A stretch of 64,000 bases of DNA from Hydrogenophilus sp. (GTDB taxonomy: Bacteria; Pseudomonadota; Gammaproteobacteria; Burkholderiales; Thiobacillaceae), in assembly GCA_020725265.1 (NCBI GenBank), contig DYFK01000008.1, forward strand, positions 87,846-151,845, in the 5' to 3' direction. Of this stretch, positions 29,951 to 37,820 are shown one piece after another (position 1 is the first letter of the stretch; every line of letters starts with the position of its first letter). A program made the translations under genes and the position numbers. The notes beneath the pieces were generated by a model. It searched no databases. It saw nothing but the letters and a program-made list of their open reading frames with translations, and was not told the origin of the DNA.

Positions 29951-32914
29951 TCAAGACGCGAGCCTCCAGCGCAGGCAAAACAAATTTTCCGTGACGGTTT
30001 GCTGGCCTAACTTGCGTTCAATCTGCTCGATAAGTTCATCACGCTGCCTGTCCACCTGATCCTGAGCATCGAACAATGCCCGGCGTTTCTGGTTGCGTTG
30101 AGCCTCCAAGACCTTGATCTGCTTCTGACCGGCGAGCTTTTCTTCCAGTGTCAGCGCGGTGGTGGCCGCGCGGCGGGCTTCCTTGATCTGGCGGTCGATC
30201 TCCTTGATTTCCCGCTCCAGACCCACCTTGAGGTCATCCGCCCAGCCGTCGAGCTTGTCGGCTTCGGCCTCGAAAATACGGGCGTTGCGTTCGGAGATGG
30301 TGCGCTGGATGGCGGCCTGGCGGTTCTGGGCATGCCGCCCGATGGATTCGTTGATTTCCGCCTCTACCGCGCATGGTTGGGGGGTGGAGACGCAAGGCAA
30401 TGTCAACAACCGCTGCGCGACCTCCTCCTCCAGCATCTGGCCTTCGTCGGTGATGGCGGAAAAGATCAAGTGGTCTTCCGCCTGGTCAAGTGATTCCACA
30501 CTGAACTGGGTCAGGGCAAGCCAGCCGGATTTGTCGATGAATGGCTCAAGCGTCGTGACCTTGCCATCATGCCGGCCGTAATCGAAGTGGATCTCGGCGG
30601 AGGGCAGGTCGCGGCCCTTCGCCTGGGCGACGATGGCCTCGGCCAGGGGGTGGTTGAGGCGGTATAGATGGGCTTCGCCGGTGCGGCGCGGCAGTTCGTA
30701 CAGGCCCAGGGGGATGGCGTCGGCCTGCTCGGGGAAGGGGTTGGCGGCAAGCCGGAAGGATGCATCGTCCACGAACTCGGCCAGGCCATCCAGTTCGTGC
30801 CGGGTGAGCTGCATGAGCAGGCGTTCATAGCGGTTCAGGTACGCCTTGGAGGTTTCATCGCGCACCTTGAGCTTTTCGCGCACTTCGTCGTCGAAGTTTT
30901 CCAGCAGCTTTTGCCGGGTGCGGGTCATGGACTCGTTGATTTCCAGGCTCAGTTCGAGCTGGAGCTGGTTGAAGGCGGTGGCTATCTCGTCGGGCTTGCG
31001 GCAGGTCTGGTAGATGGCGGCGATGCGTTTCTCGAAATCGACGCCGGATTCGATGGCACCCAGCACTTCGTCGCTGGCTCCGAAGACGCCCTCGAAGAGC
31101 TGGAACTTGTCGCGCAGCAGTTCAAAGACGCGCTGGTCGGCAGCGTTCTTGCGGTTGAGAAAGTTGACCACCACCACGTCATGCTTTTGGCCATAGCGAT
31201 GGCAGCGGCCGATGCGCTGCTCGATACGCTGGGGGTTCCAGGGCAGATCGTAGTTGACCACCAGCGAGCAGAACTGGAGGTTGATGCCTTCGGCACCCGC
31301 CTCGGTGGCAATCATGATGCGGCCCTGCTCGCGGAAGTAGTCCACCAGGGCCGAGCGCATGTCGGCGGTACGCGATCCGGTGACCCGGTCGCTGCCCTGG
31401 TGGCGTTCCATCCACTGGCTGTAGATGAGCTTGGAGCCTTCGTCGGTGTTGGAGCCGTTGAACAGGACGACGCCCTCGGCGAAGGGGCTGTCCGCCAGTA
31501 CGCGCAGCAGGTAGTTCTGGGTGCGGCGGGACTCGGTGAAGATGATGGCCTTCTGCGCCGCGCCGATTTCCTCCGCCTTGGCGAAGGCAATGCGTAACGC
31601 CTTCAACAGGGCCTTGCCCTTGGCGTTGGATTCGATGGAGGCGGCCAGTTGCGCGAATGCGTCGAGGTCGGCGATTTCACGCTCGATGGCCTGGCGGTCG
31701 GCTTCGCTCAGGTATTCGCCGGAATCGTCTTCCGTCCATTCCTCAGCGGTCTCATCCAGGGCTTCGTAGTCCTGGTCCAGCTCATCTTCAAGAGATTCGG
31801 CGGGTTCCTGCTTGCGCAGCTTGGCCTTGAGCCGGTTGGAAATGGAAGTGAGCGCGCCGGCGATGGCAAAGGTGGACGAGGCCAGCAGCTTGCGCAGCAC
31901 CAATGTCATCAGGGAGCGCTGGCTGGCTGGCAGGGCTTGGAGGTTTTCCCGTTGCAGGTACTCGGAAACAAGATGGTAGAGCCGGTCTTCACTTTCTTCC
32001 GGGGTGAACTCCTCCACCAGCGGCAGGCGCTTGGTATAGGGAATGTAGGCGGTGACCTGGCGGCGAAGCGTGCGGTGGCAGACGGGCTTGAGGCGGGCCT
32101 TGAGCGTTTGGAATACCCGTTCCTGCTCCAGGTTGGCGAACTGCTCGCGGAAACTCTTCAGGTCGCCAAAGGTGTGTTCGTCGATGAAGCTCACCAGGCC
32201 GAACAGCTCCAGCAGTGAGTTCTGTAACGGCGTGGCGGTGAGCAACAGCTTGTGTTTGCCGGCGAGCGCCAGCTTGAGCGTGTTGGCAATGACGTTGGAC
32301 GGCTTGTAGACGTTGCGCAGCCGGTGCGCTTCGTCGATGACCACCAGGTCCCAAGGTACGGCATGAACATCGCCGGCCTTGCTCTTGGCGAACTGGTAAG
32401 AGCAAATAACGATCTCGAGCGCCTCGAAGGGGCGGAAATGGCCCTGCCGGATGGCAGCGTTGTAGGACTTGGCTTCGAGGATGCGGCAGGGCAGGAAGAA
32501 TTTCTCGGCCAGTTCCTGATACCACTGCTTGCGCAGGTTGGAGGGCGTAATGATGAGGATGCGTCGTTTGCGCTCCGCCCACTTCTGAGAGAGAACCAGG
32601 CCTGCTTCGATGGTCTTGCCAAGGCCAACTTCGTCGGCCAGCAGGGCACCCTTGGATAGCGGCGACTGAAAGGCGAACAGCGCGGCATCGACCTGATGCG
32701 GGTTGAGGTCCACCTGGGCATCGACCAAAGCGCCAGCAAACTTCTCGACGCTGTCGGGCGGGCAGCGGCGGGTTAGCTCATAGGCGAGATATTTGGTGTG
32801 GTAGCTGGAAATCACTGCCTGATTGTTATTGGGGTTTTTGCGATTGTCCTGCAACGTTCTGGAAAGACAAAGATGGGCTTGATGGATAGCCCTTGCACGC
32901 GAAGGCTGGGCCAT
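29951..32914 (-). CDS. SNF2-type (RapA/HepA-like) helicase, first gene of the defence operon
   Basis: About 987 residues. Helicase lobe 1: LNPHQVDAALFAF, DEVGLGKTIEAG (94-105), VVIDEAHRLRN, LLLTATPLQN. Lobe 2: AIIFTESRRTQNYL, IATEAGAEGINLQF, PWNPQRIEQRIGRCHRYGQ. A long C-terminal coiled coil (LEREIKEIDRQIKEARRAA...LEAQRNQKRRALFDAQDQVDRQRDELIEQI) follows. The start is uncertain: ATG 32914 is given, but remembered relatives begin near SSYHTKYLAYELTRR, which would favour GTG 32815. It probably translocates on duplex DNA for the system encoded downstream. Confidence 0.87.
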   Translation of the reverse strand: MAQPSRARAIHQAHLCLSRTLQDNRKNPNNNQAVISSYHTKYLAYELTRRCPPDSVEKFAGALVDAQVDLNPHQVDAALFAFQSPLSKGALLADEVGLGKTIEAGLVLSQKWAERKRRILIITPSNLRKQWYQELAEKFFLPCRILEAKSYNAAIRQGHFRPFEALEIVICSYQFAKSKAGDVHAVPWDLVVIDEAHRLRNVYKPSNVIANTLKLALAGKHKLLLTATPLQNSLLELFGLVSFIDEHTFGDLKSFREQFANLEQERVFQTLKARLKPVCHRTLRRQVTAYIPYTKRLPLVEEFTPEESEDRLYHLVSEYLQRENLQALPASQRSLMTLVLRKLLASSTFAIAGALTSISNRLKAKLRKQEPAESLEDELDQDYEALDETAEEWTEDDSGEYLSEADRQAIEREIADLDAFAQLAASIESNAKGKALLKALRIAFAKAEEIGAAQKAIIFTESRRTQNYLLRVLADSPFAEGVVLFNGSNTDEGSKLIYSQWMERHQGSDRVTGSRTADMRSALVDYFREQGRIMIATEAGAEGINLQFCSLVVNYDLPWNPQRIEQRIGRCHRYGQKHDVVVVNFLNRKNAADQRVFELLRDKFQLFEGVFGASDEVLGAIESGVDFEKRIAAIYQTCRKPDEIATAFNQLQLELSLEINESMTRTRQKLLENFDDEVREKLKVRDETSKAYLNRYERLLMQLTRHELDGLAEFVDDASFRLAANPFPEQADAIPLGLYELPRRTGEAHLYRLNHPLAEAIVAQAKGRDLPSAEIHFDYGRHDGKVTTLEPFIDKSGWLALTQFSVESLDQAEDHLIFSAITDEGQMLEEEVAQRLLTLPCVSTPQPCAVEAEINESIGRHAQNRQAAIQRTISERNARIFEAEADKLDGWADDLKVGLEREIKEIDRQIKEARRAATTALTLEEKLAGQKQIKVLEAQRNQKRRALFDAQDQVDRQRDELIEQIERKLGQQTVTENLFCLRWRLAS

Positions 32915-33133
32915 GATCGTTACTAGCCGCACACGGCGATTTCCAGGGAATTATTGATGTTCTAAACGCGGGGGCTTGTAACCGCTAATTTTTAGGCGCC
33001 TGTACTGCCGGGAGCCAAGGGCTGCTCAGGCCGACAACCCGCCCCCCGATTCACGCCCCCCCGCCAGACTAGAACACACCAGCCGCAAGAACGTACAACG
33101 CCGGCATCAAGCGACAGTGCTTCACCAAGCCCC

Positions 33134-33805
33134 TCACCCCAACGACTCCGCCACCACCCGCCGCAAGCCAAACAAATCCTGAATCGTTACCGCCCCCCGC
33201 CGGGTACGCACCAGGCCGGTGGCGACGAATTCCCCCAGCAGGCGGGCCACTACTTCCCGGGTGGTGCCCAGGTGCTGGGCCAGTTGCTGCTGGGTCATGC
33301 GCAGCACGCCGTCCGAGGCGGCCTGGATGAGGATGAAGTTGGCCAGCCGCTGCTTGTGGTGGCTGGAGTGGATCAGCTCCAGTTCCGACATGAGACGGAA
33401 GACCAGGGTGGAGAGGGCGTGCACGGTGAGGTTCTGGATGGCGGGTTCCCGCTCGAACAGCTTGCGGTACACCGGACCGGGGATGAGGGCGATGGTGGCG
33501 GGGGTTTCCGCTTGCACCCAGGCGGGGTAGAGCAGGTCGTTGAACAGGCAGTTGAGGGCCAGCACGCAGGTTTCCCCGGGCTCGATGAAGTACAGGGTGG
33601 CTTCGGTGCCGTTGGGGGCCAGGGTGAACACCCGCAGCCGGCCCGCCAGGACCACGTAGGCGCCGGACACGGGCTGGCCCTTGTGCAGGGCCACTTCGGC
33701 CCGGCCGCAGGCCTTGCGCGCCAGGCCCTGGGCCAACAGACGCCGGCCTTCCTCGCTGAGGGCGTGGAAGGGTTCGAAACGCTGGATGTCGGCGAGCGCG
33801 GTCAT
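33134..33805 (-). CDS. Crp/Fnr-family transcriptional regulator
   Basis: 223 residues: an N-terminal cNMP-like effector domain (LHKGQPVSGAYVVLAGRLRVFTLAPNGTEATLYFIEPGETCVLALNCLFND) and a C-terminal HTH (MTQQQLAQHLGTTREVVARLLGEFVATGLV). The recognition helix has E-V-V-A-R, keeping Glu and Arg of FNR/CRP but not the FNR serine, so its site should differ from TTGAT. The effector domain has one cysteine pair region (CVLALNC) but no four-Cys FNR cluster. ATG 33805 is the conserved start; the track ORF is much longer. Its likely sites lie at 18274, 19422 and 34265. Confidence 0.88.
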   Translation of the reverse strand: MTALADIQRFEPFHALSEEGRRLLAQGLARKACGRAEVALHKGQPVSGAYVVLAGRLRVFTLAPNGTEATLYFIEPGETCVLALNCLFNDLLYPAWVQAETPATIALIPGPVYRKLFEREPAIQNLTVHALSTLVFRLMSELELIHSSHHKQRLANFILIQAASDGVLRMTQQQLAQHLGTTREVVARLLGEFVATGLVRTRRGAVTIQDLFGLRRVVAESLG

Positions 33806-33836
33806 GTCGGGTGTGCCTCGATGCGTGTTGAGTGTT

Positions 33837-33881
33837 CCCCCTCCCCCTGTCTTTTGGCCCCTCCGGGAGGCGGGGGGAGGG
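33837..33881. terminator. G/C-rich inverted repeat between the DUF4242 and Crp/Fnr genes
   Basis: CCCCCTCCCCC ... CGGGGGGAGGG arms with an inner GGCCCCTCC/GGGAGG pair. It resembles the palindromic elements at 10469 and 23403 in composition and could act as terminator or processing signal between the two genes. Confidence 0.4.
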
Positions 33882-33888
33882 AGCCGGT

Positions 33889-34194
33889 TCAGGCGCGGTG
33901 GCGCTGGAAGAACATGTCTCCCGGCGTGGCCGAGGTGACTTCGGTGATGGCATCGTAGGGCAAACCCACCTTCTGGTGCACCCGGCGCACGGCTTCCGCG
34001 TCGGGGGCCAGGTTGAGGCAGAAGGCGCGGCCGTCGGCGAAGCCCACGTGGGTGCTCAGGGGCACCACGCCTTCTTCCTGGCACGCGGCCTCGTACTGGG
34101 CATAGAAACCCTTGAAATCATCCACTGACAGTTGCTCCGGGAAAGTGCCGGTGGCGCGGTCGTGGGTGTCGATGAAAAAGCGCATCTGTTGCAT
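33889..34194 (-). CDS. DUF4242 domain protein
   Basis: 101 residues of the DUF4242 (SCO4226-like, ferredoxin-fold) family: MRFFIDTHDRATGTFPEQLSVDDFKGFYAQYEAACQEEGV, FADGRAFCLNLAPDAEAVRRVHQKVGLPYDAITEVT. An SCO4226-type protein was described as nickel-binding; the role here is unknown. ATG 34194 has AGGAG eight bases upstream; the track ORF starts 26 codons too early. A perfect GTAGC-AAAA-GCTAC site lies about 71 bases upstream and the Crp/Fnr gene follows directly. Confidence 0.8.
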   Translation of the reverse strand: MQQMRFFIDTHDRATGTFPEQLSVDDFKGFYAQYEAACQEEGVVPLSTHVGFADGRAFCLNLAPDAEAVRRVHQKVGLPYDAITEVTSATPGDMFFQRHRA

Positions 34195-34264
34195 GGTGTT
34201 CTCCTGGGTTGACGCTGCGGTATTGGCAGCGGTGCCCAGGCTAGCCAGCGCCGGCCCGGCGGTC

Positions 34265-34280
34265 CGTAGCAAAAGCTACA
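34265..34280. promoter_or_regulatory. Candidate Crp/Fnr-family operator upstream of the DUF4242 gene
   Basis: CGTAGC-AAAA-GCTACA: 5-bp perfect arms about AAAA, about 71 bases before the start codon and next to the Crp/Fnr gene. It agrees with the site at 18274-18289 in both arms. Confidence 0.65.
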
Positions 34281-34301
34281 CAGGGCGGCGCGGCCCCGCC
34301 C

Positions 34302-35075
34302 TCAAGCCGCCGCGCCCATGCCCAGAGCCGACTCCAGCCAGGCCACGTCGAAGTCGAAGGAACCGTCGGGGCGGACGCGGAAGTAGTCCCTTGCCTCGGT
34401 CGGAGCCCGGGCGAAGACGTCCAGGATCGCCCGAGTCCGGAGTTCCGGCGTGCGCATGCGCTCGATCCAGGAGGCGAAACCGGCGGTGAGGGACCAGGCG
34501 TGGGAGGCCGGCGTCTGGAAGCCCGCCTCCTGGAACAGCGTCCGCCATTCGGATACCCGGTAGTCGCGCACGTGCGAGGGGTCGCGCAGGATCTCCACCG
34601 TCTGCAGGAGCGTGTCCAGCAGGGGCGCCTCCGGCGCCACCACGTCGATGAGGATGAGGCGCCCGCCCGGCTTCAGCACCCGGGCGATCTCGGCCAGGGC
34701 GGCCGGCACGTCGGCCCAGTGGTGGGCGGAATAGCGGCTCGCCACCAGATCGAAGCCGGCGTCCGCGAAAGGCAGACGTTCGGCCGGGCCTTGCCGGGTA
34801 CGCAGGCTCAGGCCGCGCCGGGTGGCCTCGGCGGCCACCACGGCCAGCATCTCCGGCGCCAGATCGTAGGCGGTCACGTCGGCGCCGCCCTCGGCCAGGG
34901 CATAGGCGACGTGGCCGGCGCCGCAGCCCAGGTCCAGCGCCACCAGGCCCGGCGCGGCCCGGGCCAGTTCGCCCAGGCGCTCCAGGTCGGCGCCCCGGGC
35001 ATGCACGGGGCTGGCGAGGTAGTCGGCGGCGGCGCCACCGAACTGGCGGGCGACGAGGGCGGGTTGGTCCATCAT
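34302..35075 (-). CDS. Class I SAM-dependent methyltransferase (Ubi/UbiE type)
   Basis: 257 residues. Motif [28 protein letters not shown], then [26 protein letters not shown] and [17 protein letters not shown] are the methyltransferase_11 signatures. The C-terminal [23 protein letters not shown] is less familiar. The start overlaps the leuA stop (ATGATG), so it is translated with leuA, but substrate and link to leucine synthesis are unknown. Confidence 0.87.
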   Translation of the reverse strand: MMDQPALVARQFGGAAADYLASPVHARGADLERLGELARAAPGLVALDLGCGAGHVAYALAEGGADVTAYDLAPEMLAVVAAEATRRGLSLRTRQGPAERLPFADAGFDLVASRYSAHHWADVPAALAEIARVLKPGGRLILIDVVAPEAPLLDTLLQTVEILRDPSHVRDYRVSEWRTLFQEAGFQTPASHAWSLTAGFASWIERMRTPELRTRAILDVFARAPTEARDYFRVRPDGSFDFDVAWLESALGMGAAA

Positions 35076-36763
35076 GCCGCCTTGCTTGCCCGGGTTTCGG
35101 CTATGCCGAGCCGGGTCCCGGCGCCGATCAAGGCCTTGATGGACGCGGTCACGATGTTGTCGTCGATGCCGACGCCGTAACGTTCCGTCCGGCCGCCGCC
35201 GTGGGCCACCTCGACGAAGGCGCAGGCGCGGGCATCGCCGCCGTCCACGCTGTCGCTCATGGCGCGTTCCTCGTAGCCGCGCACCTGGAGATCGATGCCG
35301 AGGCCGCGCAGGGCATGCACGGCGGCGTCGATGGGGCCGTTGCCCTCGCCGGCGAGGAGGTGGGTGACGCCGTCCTTCTCCACGCTCAGGCGGATGCCCT
35401 GCTTGCCGTCATGTTCGAACAGGTGGTGCTCCACGTAGCGCATGCCCGCGCCCGATTCGAGATAGGTCCGCGAGAACAAGGCCCAGATGTCGGCCGCGCT
35501 CATCTCGCCGCCGTGGGCATCGGTGTGGCGCTGCACCACGGCGGAGAACTCGATCTGCAAACGGCGCGGCAGGACCACGCCGTATTCGGTTTCGAGGAGA
35601 TAGGCGATGCCGCCCTTGCCGGACTGGCTGTTGACCCGGATCACCGCGCCGTAGCCACGGCCGAGGTCGGCCGGGTCGATGGGCAAATAGGGCACATTCC
35701 ACGGCGCATCCGGCCGCTGGGCGGCGAAGCCTTTCTTGATGGCGTCCTGGTGGGAGCCGGAGAAGGCGGTGAAGACGAGGTCGCCGACATAGGGGTGGCG
35801 CGGATGGATGGGCAAGCGGGTGCAATGCTCGGCGGTGCGGGCCACGGCGTTGATGTCGGAGAAATCAAGCCCCGGATGGATGCCCTGGGTGTAGAGGTTC
35901 AACGCGAGGGTGACGAGATCCACGTTGCCGGTGCGCTCGCCGTTGCCGAACAAACAGCCTTCCACCCGGTCGGCGCCAGCCAGCATGGCCAGCTCGGCGG
36001 CGGCCACCGCCGTGCCCCGATCGTTGTGGGGATGCACGCTGAGGATGACGCTGTCACGGCGGGCGAGGTGACGGTGCATCCACTCGATCTGGTCGGCGTA
36101 GATGTGCGGCGACGACACCTCCACCGTGCTGGGCAGGTTGAGGATCACCTTGTTCGTCGGCGTGGCGCCCCACTCGGCGGTGACGGCATCGCAGACTTCC
36201 CTGGCGAAGTCGAGCTCGGTGGCGGTGAAGGTCTCCGGGCTGTATTCCAGCACCCATTCGGTTTCCGGCTGCTCGGCCGCCAACTCGCGGATCAGGCGCA
36301 CCGAGGCCACGGCCATGTCGATCACCTGGTCCTTGGTCATGCCGAAGACGATGTCGCGGAAGGGCTGCGAGGTGGCGTTGTAGACGTGCACGATGGCCCG
36401 GCGGGCGCCGCGCAAGGATTCCATGGTGCGGCGGATGAGGTGTTCCCGGGCCTGGGTGAGCACCTCGATGGTGACGTCGTCCGGCACGTGGCCGCCCTCG
36501 ATCAACTCGCGCACGAAATCGAAGTCGGTCTGGGAGGCGGACGGGAAGGCCACCTCGATCTCCTTGAAGCCGATGGCGCAAAGGGCGCGGAACATGCGCA
36601 TCTTGCGCTCGCCGTTCATGGGCTCGAACAAGGCCTGGTTGCCGTCGCGCAGGTCGGTGCTCATCCAGATCGGCGGCGCGGTGTGGACCCGGTTCGGCCA
36701 CTGCCGGTCGGCGAGGTTGACGGGCTGGAAGGGGCGGTATTTGCGGGCGGGGTCTTGCATCAT
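35072..36763 (-). CDS. leuA: 2-isopropylmalate synthase, long form
   Basis: 563 residues, the long LeuA type (about 550-600). HMGL-like TIM barrel: [18 protein letters not shown] with catalytic R-D-x-x-Q region, [12 protein letters not shown] (metal His) and [21 protein letters not shown]; the C-terminal LeuA dimer/allosteric domain (about 435-560) should bind leucine. It condenses 2-oxoisovalerate with acetyl-CoA as the first committed step of leucine synthesis. It stands alone from leuBCD and is divergent to an lrp-type gene across a region with palindromes. Confidence 0.95.
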   Translation of the reverse strand: MMQDPARKYRPFQPVNLADRQWPNRVHTAPPIWMSTDLRDGNQALFEPMNGERKMRMFRALCAIGFKEIEVAFPSASQTDFDFVRELIEGGHVPDDVTIEVLTQAREHLIRRTMESLRGARRAIVHVYNATSQPFRDIVFGMTKDQVIDMAVASVRLIRELAAEQPETEWVLEYSPETFTATELDFAREVCDAVTAEWGATPTNKVILNLPSTVEVSSPHIYADQIEWMHRHLARRDSVILSVHPHNDRGTAVAAAELAMLAGADRVEGCLFGNGERTGNVDLVTLALNLYTQGIHPGLDFSDINAVARTAEHCTRLPIHPRHPYVGDLVFTAFSGSHQDAIKKGFAAQRPDAPWNVPYLPIDPADLGRGYGAVIRVNSQSGKGGIAYLLETEYGVVLPRRLQIEFSAVVQRHTDAHGGEMSAADIWALFSRTYLESGAGMRYVEHHLFEHDGKQGIRLSVEKDGVTHLLAGEGNGPIDAAVHALRGLGIDLQVRGYEERAMSDSVDGGDARACAFVEVAHGGGRTERYGVGIDDNIVTASIKALIGAGTRLGIAETRASKAA

Positions 36764-36833
36764 TTCGGGCCTCCGGGGGACGGCGATTTCGATGGCGAAA
36801 TCTTAGCCGGGGCGGCGAGGCGAATGATTGCAA

Positions 36834-36866
36834 AAATAGCCAGTATTCCAGCCTGGAAAGCTATTT
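36834..36866. promoter_or_regulatory. Compound palindrome between leuA and lrp
   Basis: AAATAGC (36834-36840) and GCTATTT (36860-36866) flank TTCCAG-C-CTGGAA (36846-36858). It lies about 70 bases upstream of leuA and is a plausible Lrp-type site. Confidence 0.5.
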
Positions 36867-36867
36867 A

Positions 36868-36895
36868 ATGCCAAATTCAAGTTATGCGTTGGCAT
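36868..36895. promoter_or_regulatory. Inverted repeat overlapping the lrp promoter region
   Basis: ATGCCAA-N14-TTGGCAT, 7-bp arms, directly before a perfect TATAAT (36895-36900). It could be the autoregulatory site of the Lrp protein. Confidence 0.45.
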
Positions 36896-36927
36896 ATAAT
36901 TTCACGAATTCGGCGGAAACCAATGAC

Positions 36928-36991
36928 GTCGTTCCCGCGCGGGCGGGAACCCAGTCCGCAAAAAACTGGATCCCGCCCGCGCGGGGATGGC
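36928..36991. repeat. Long REP-like palindromic element
   Basis: GTTCCCGCGCGGGCGGGAAC with CCCAGT, then after a short A-rich loop ACTGGATCCCGCCCGCGCGG: a long imperfect hairpin related to the shorter GTCATTCCCGC element at 3340. It lies between the presumed lrp promoter and its start codon, so it would be in the lrp leader. Confidence 0.65.
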
Positions 36992-37031
36992 GCCCCCTAC
37001 GGTACCGCACGTTGACTGGAGACCGCCGCCA

Positions 37032-37502
37032 ATGGAACTCGACCGCTACGACCGCCAGATCCTGCGCCTGCTCCAGGACAACGGCCGCCTCACCAACCAG
37101 GAACTGGCCGACCGCATCGGCCTGTCGCCGTCGCCCTGCCTGCGCCGGGTGCGGGCCCTGGAGGAAGCCGGCCTCATCACCGGCTACCGCGCCATGGTGG
37201 ATGCCAAGGCCCTGGGCCTGAGCCTGATGGCGCTGATCCAGATCTCCATGGACCAGCACACGCCGGAACGCTTCGAGGGCTTCGAGAAGGCCGTGCGGGA
37301 CATCCCGGAAATCCTGGAATGTCTGCTCATCACCGGTCAGGCCGCCGACTACCAGCTCAAGGCCGTGGTGCGCGACATGGATGCCTACCAGGACCTGCTG
37401 CTCAATCGCGTCACCCGCATCCCTGGGGTGACCGGGGTGCATTCCAGCTTCGTGCTGCGACGGGTGATGGACCGGACGGCGCTGCCGGTGGGCGACCACT
37501 GA
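37032..37502 (+). CDS. Lrp/AsnC-family transcriptional regulator
   Basis: 156 residues. HTH: ELDRYDRQILRLLQDNGRLTNQELADRIGLSPSPCLRRVRALEEAGLITGYRAMVD; the RAM effector domain follows (VRDIPEILECLLITGQAADYQLKAVVRDMDAYQDLL). ATG 37032 begins the conserved region; the track start is inside the palindromic element. Divergent from leuA, it is likely its regulator and an amino-acid-responsive, Lrp-like protein. Confidence 0.9.
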   Translation: MELDRYDRQILRLLQDNGRLTNQELADRIGLSPSPCLRRVRALEEAGLITGYRAMVDAKALGLSLMALIQISMDQHTPERFEGFEKAVRDIPEILECLLITGQAADYQLKAVVRDMDAYQDLLLNRVTRIPGVTGVHSSFVLRRVMDRTALPVGDH

Positions 37503-37820
37503 TCGCCGGGCTGGCGTCGGGACTCCGGTGGGCTTTCGGATGCCCGGTCACGGTGGTCGCGGGAAGGCGCCGGATCGGCGTGGCCGGAGTCCGCGCCGGG
37601 GAAGCCATCGGCGGCTCGTCGGCGTCCGAATCGCGCGGGTGACCGAACCATGTTTGACCTTCCCGAAACGGGCTACCATGCCGGCCGCGCGGACATCCGC
37701 CAGCGCCGTGGAGGCTACGCCGGATCGAGGTCGGCGAGCGACCGGCTCGATCCCACGGATGGCCGGAATCGGTCCGCGCCGACGTCGCGCGGCTCAAGAA
37801 CAACCGCTGGAGATGCACCG
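37503..37820. other. Spacer between lrp and the CSLREA protein gene
   Basis: About 318 bases without a supported gene; the ORFs here are shadows or upstream extensions of the next gene. A TTGACC is present at about 37655, but the TACCAT that follows is only 14 bases away, so no promoter is claimed. No riboswitch or tRNA fold recognised. Confidence 0.45.

Noticed and set aside
19625-32914. BREX, DISARM or type I R-M assignment for the island
   Set aside because: No PglZ, BrxC, DrmA/B or HsdS-like gene; Mod/Res order and motifs are type III.
37650-37676. TTGACC/TACCAT promoter before the CSLREA gene
   Set aside because: Spacing of 14 bases is too short for a normal sigma70 promoter.
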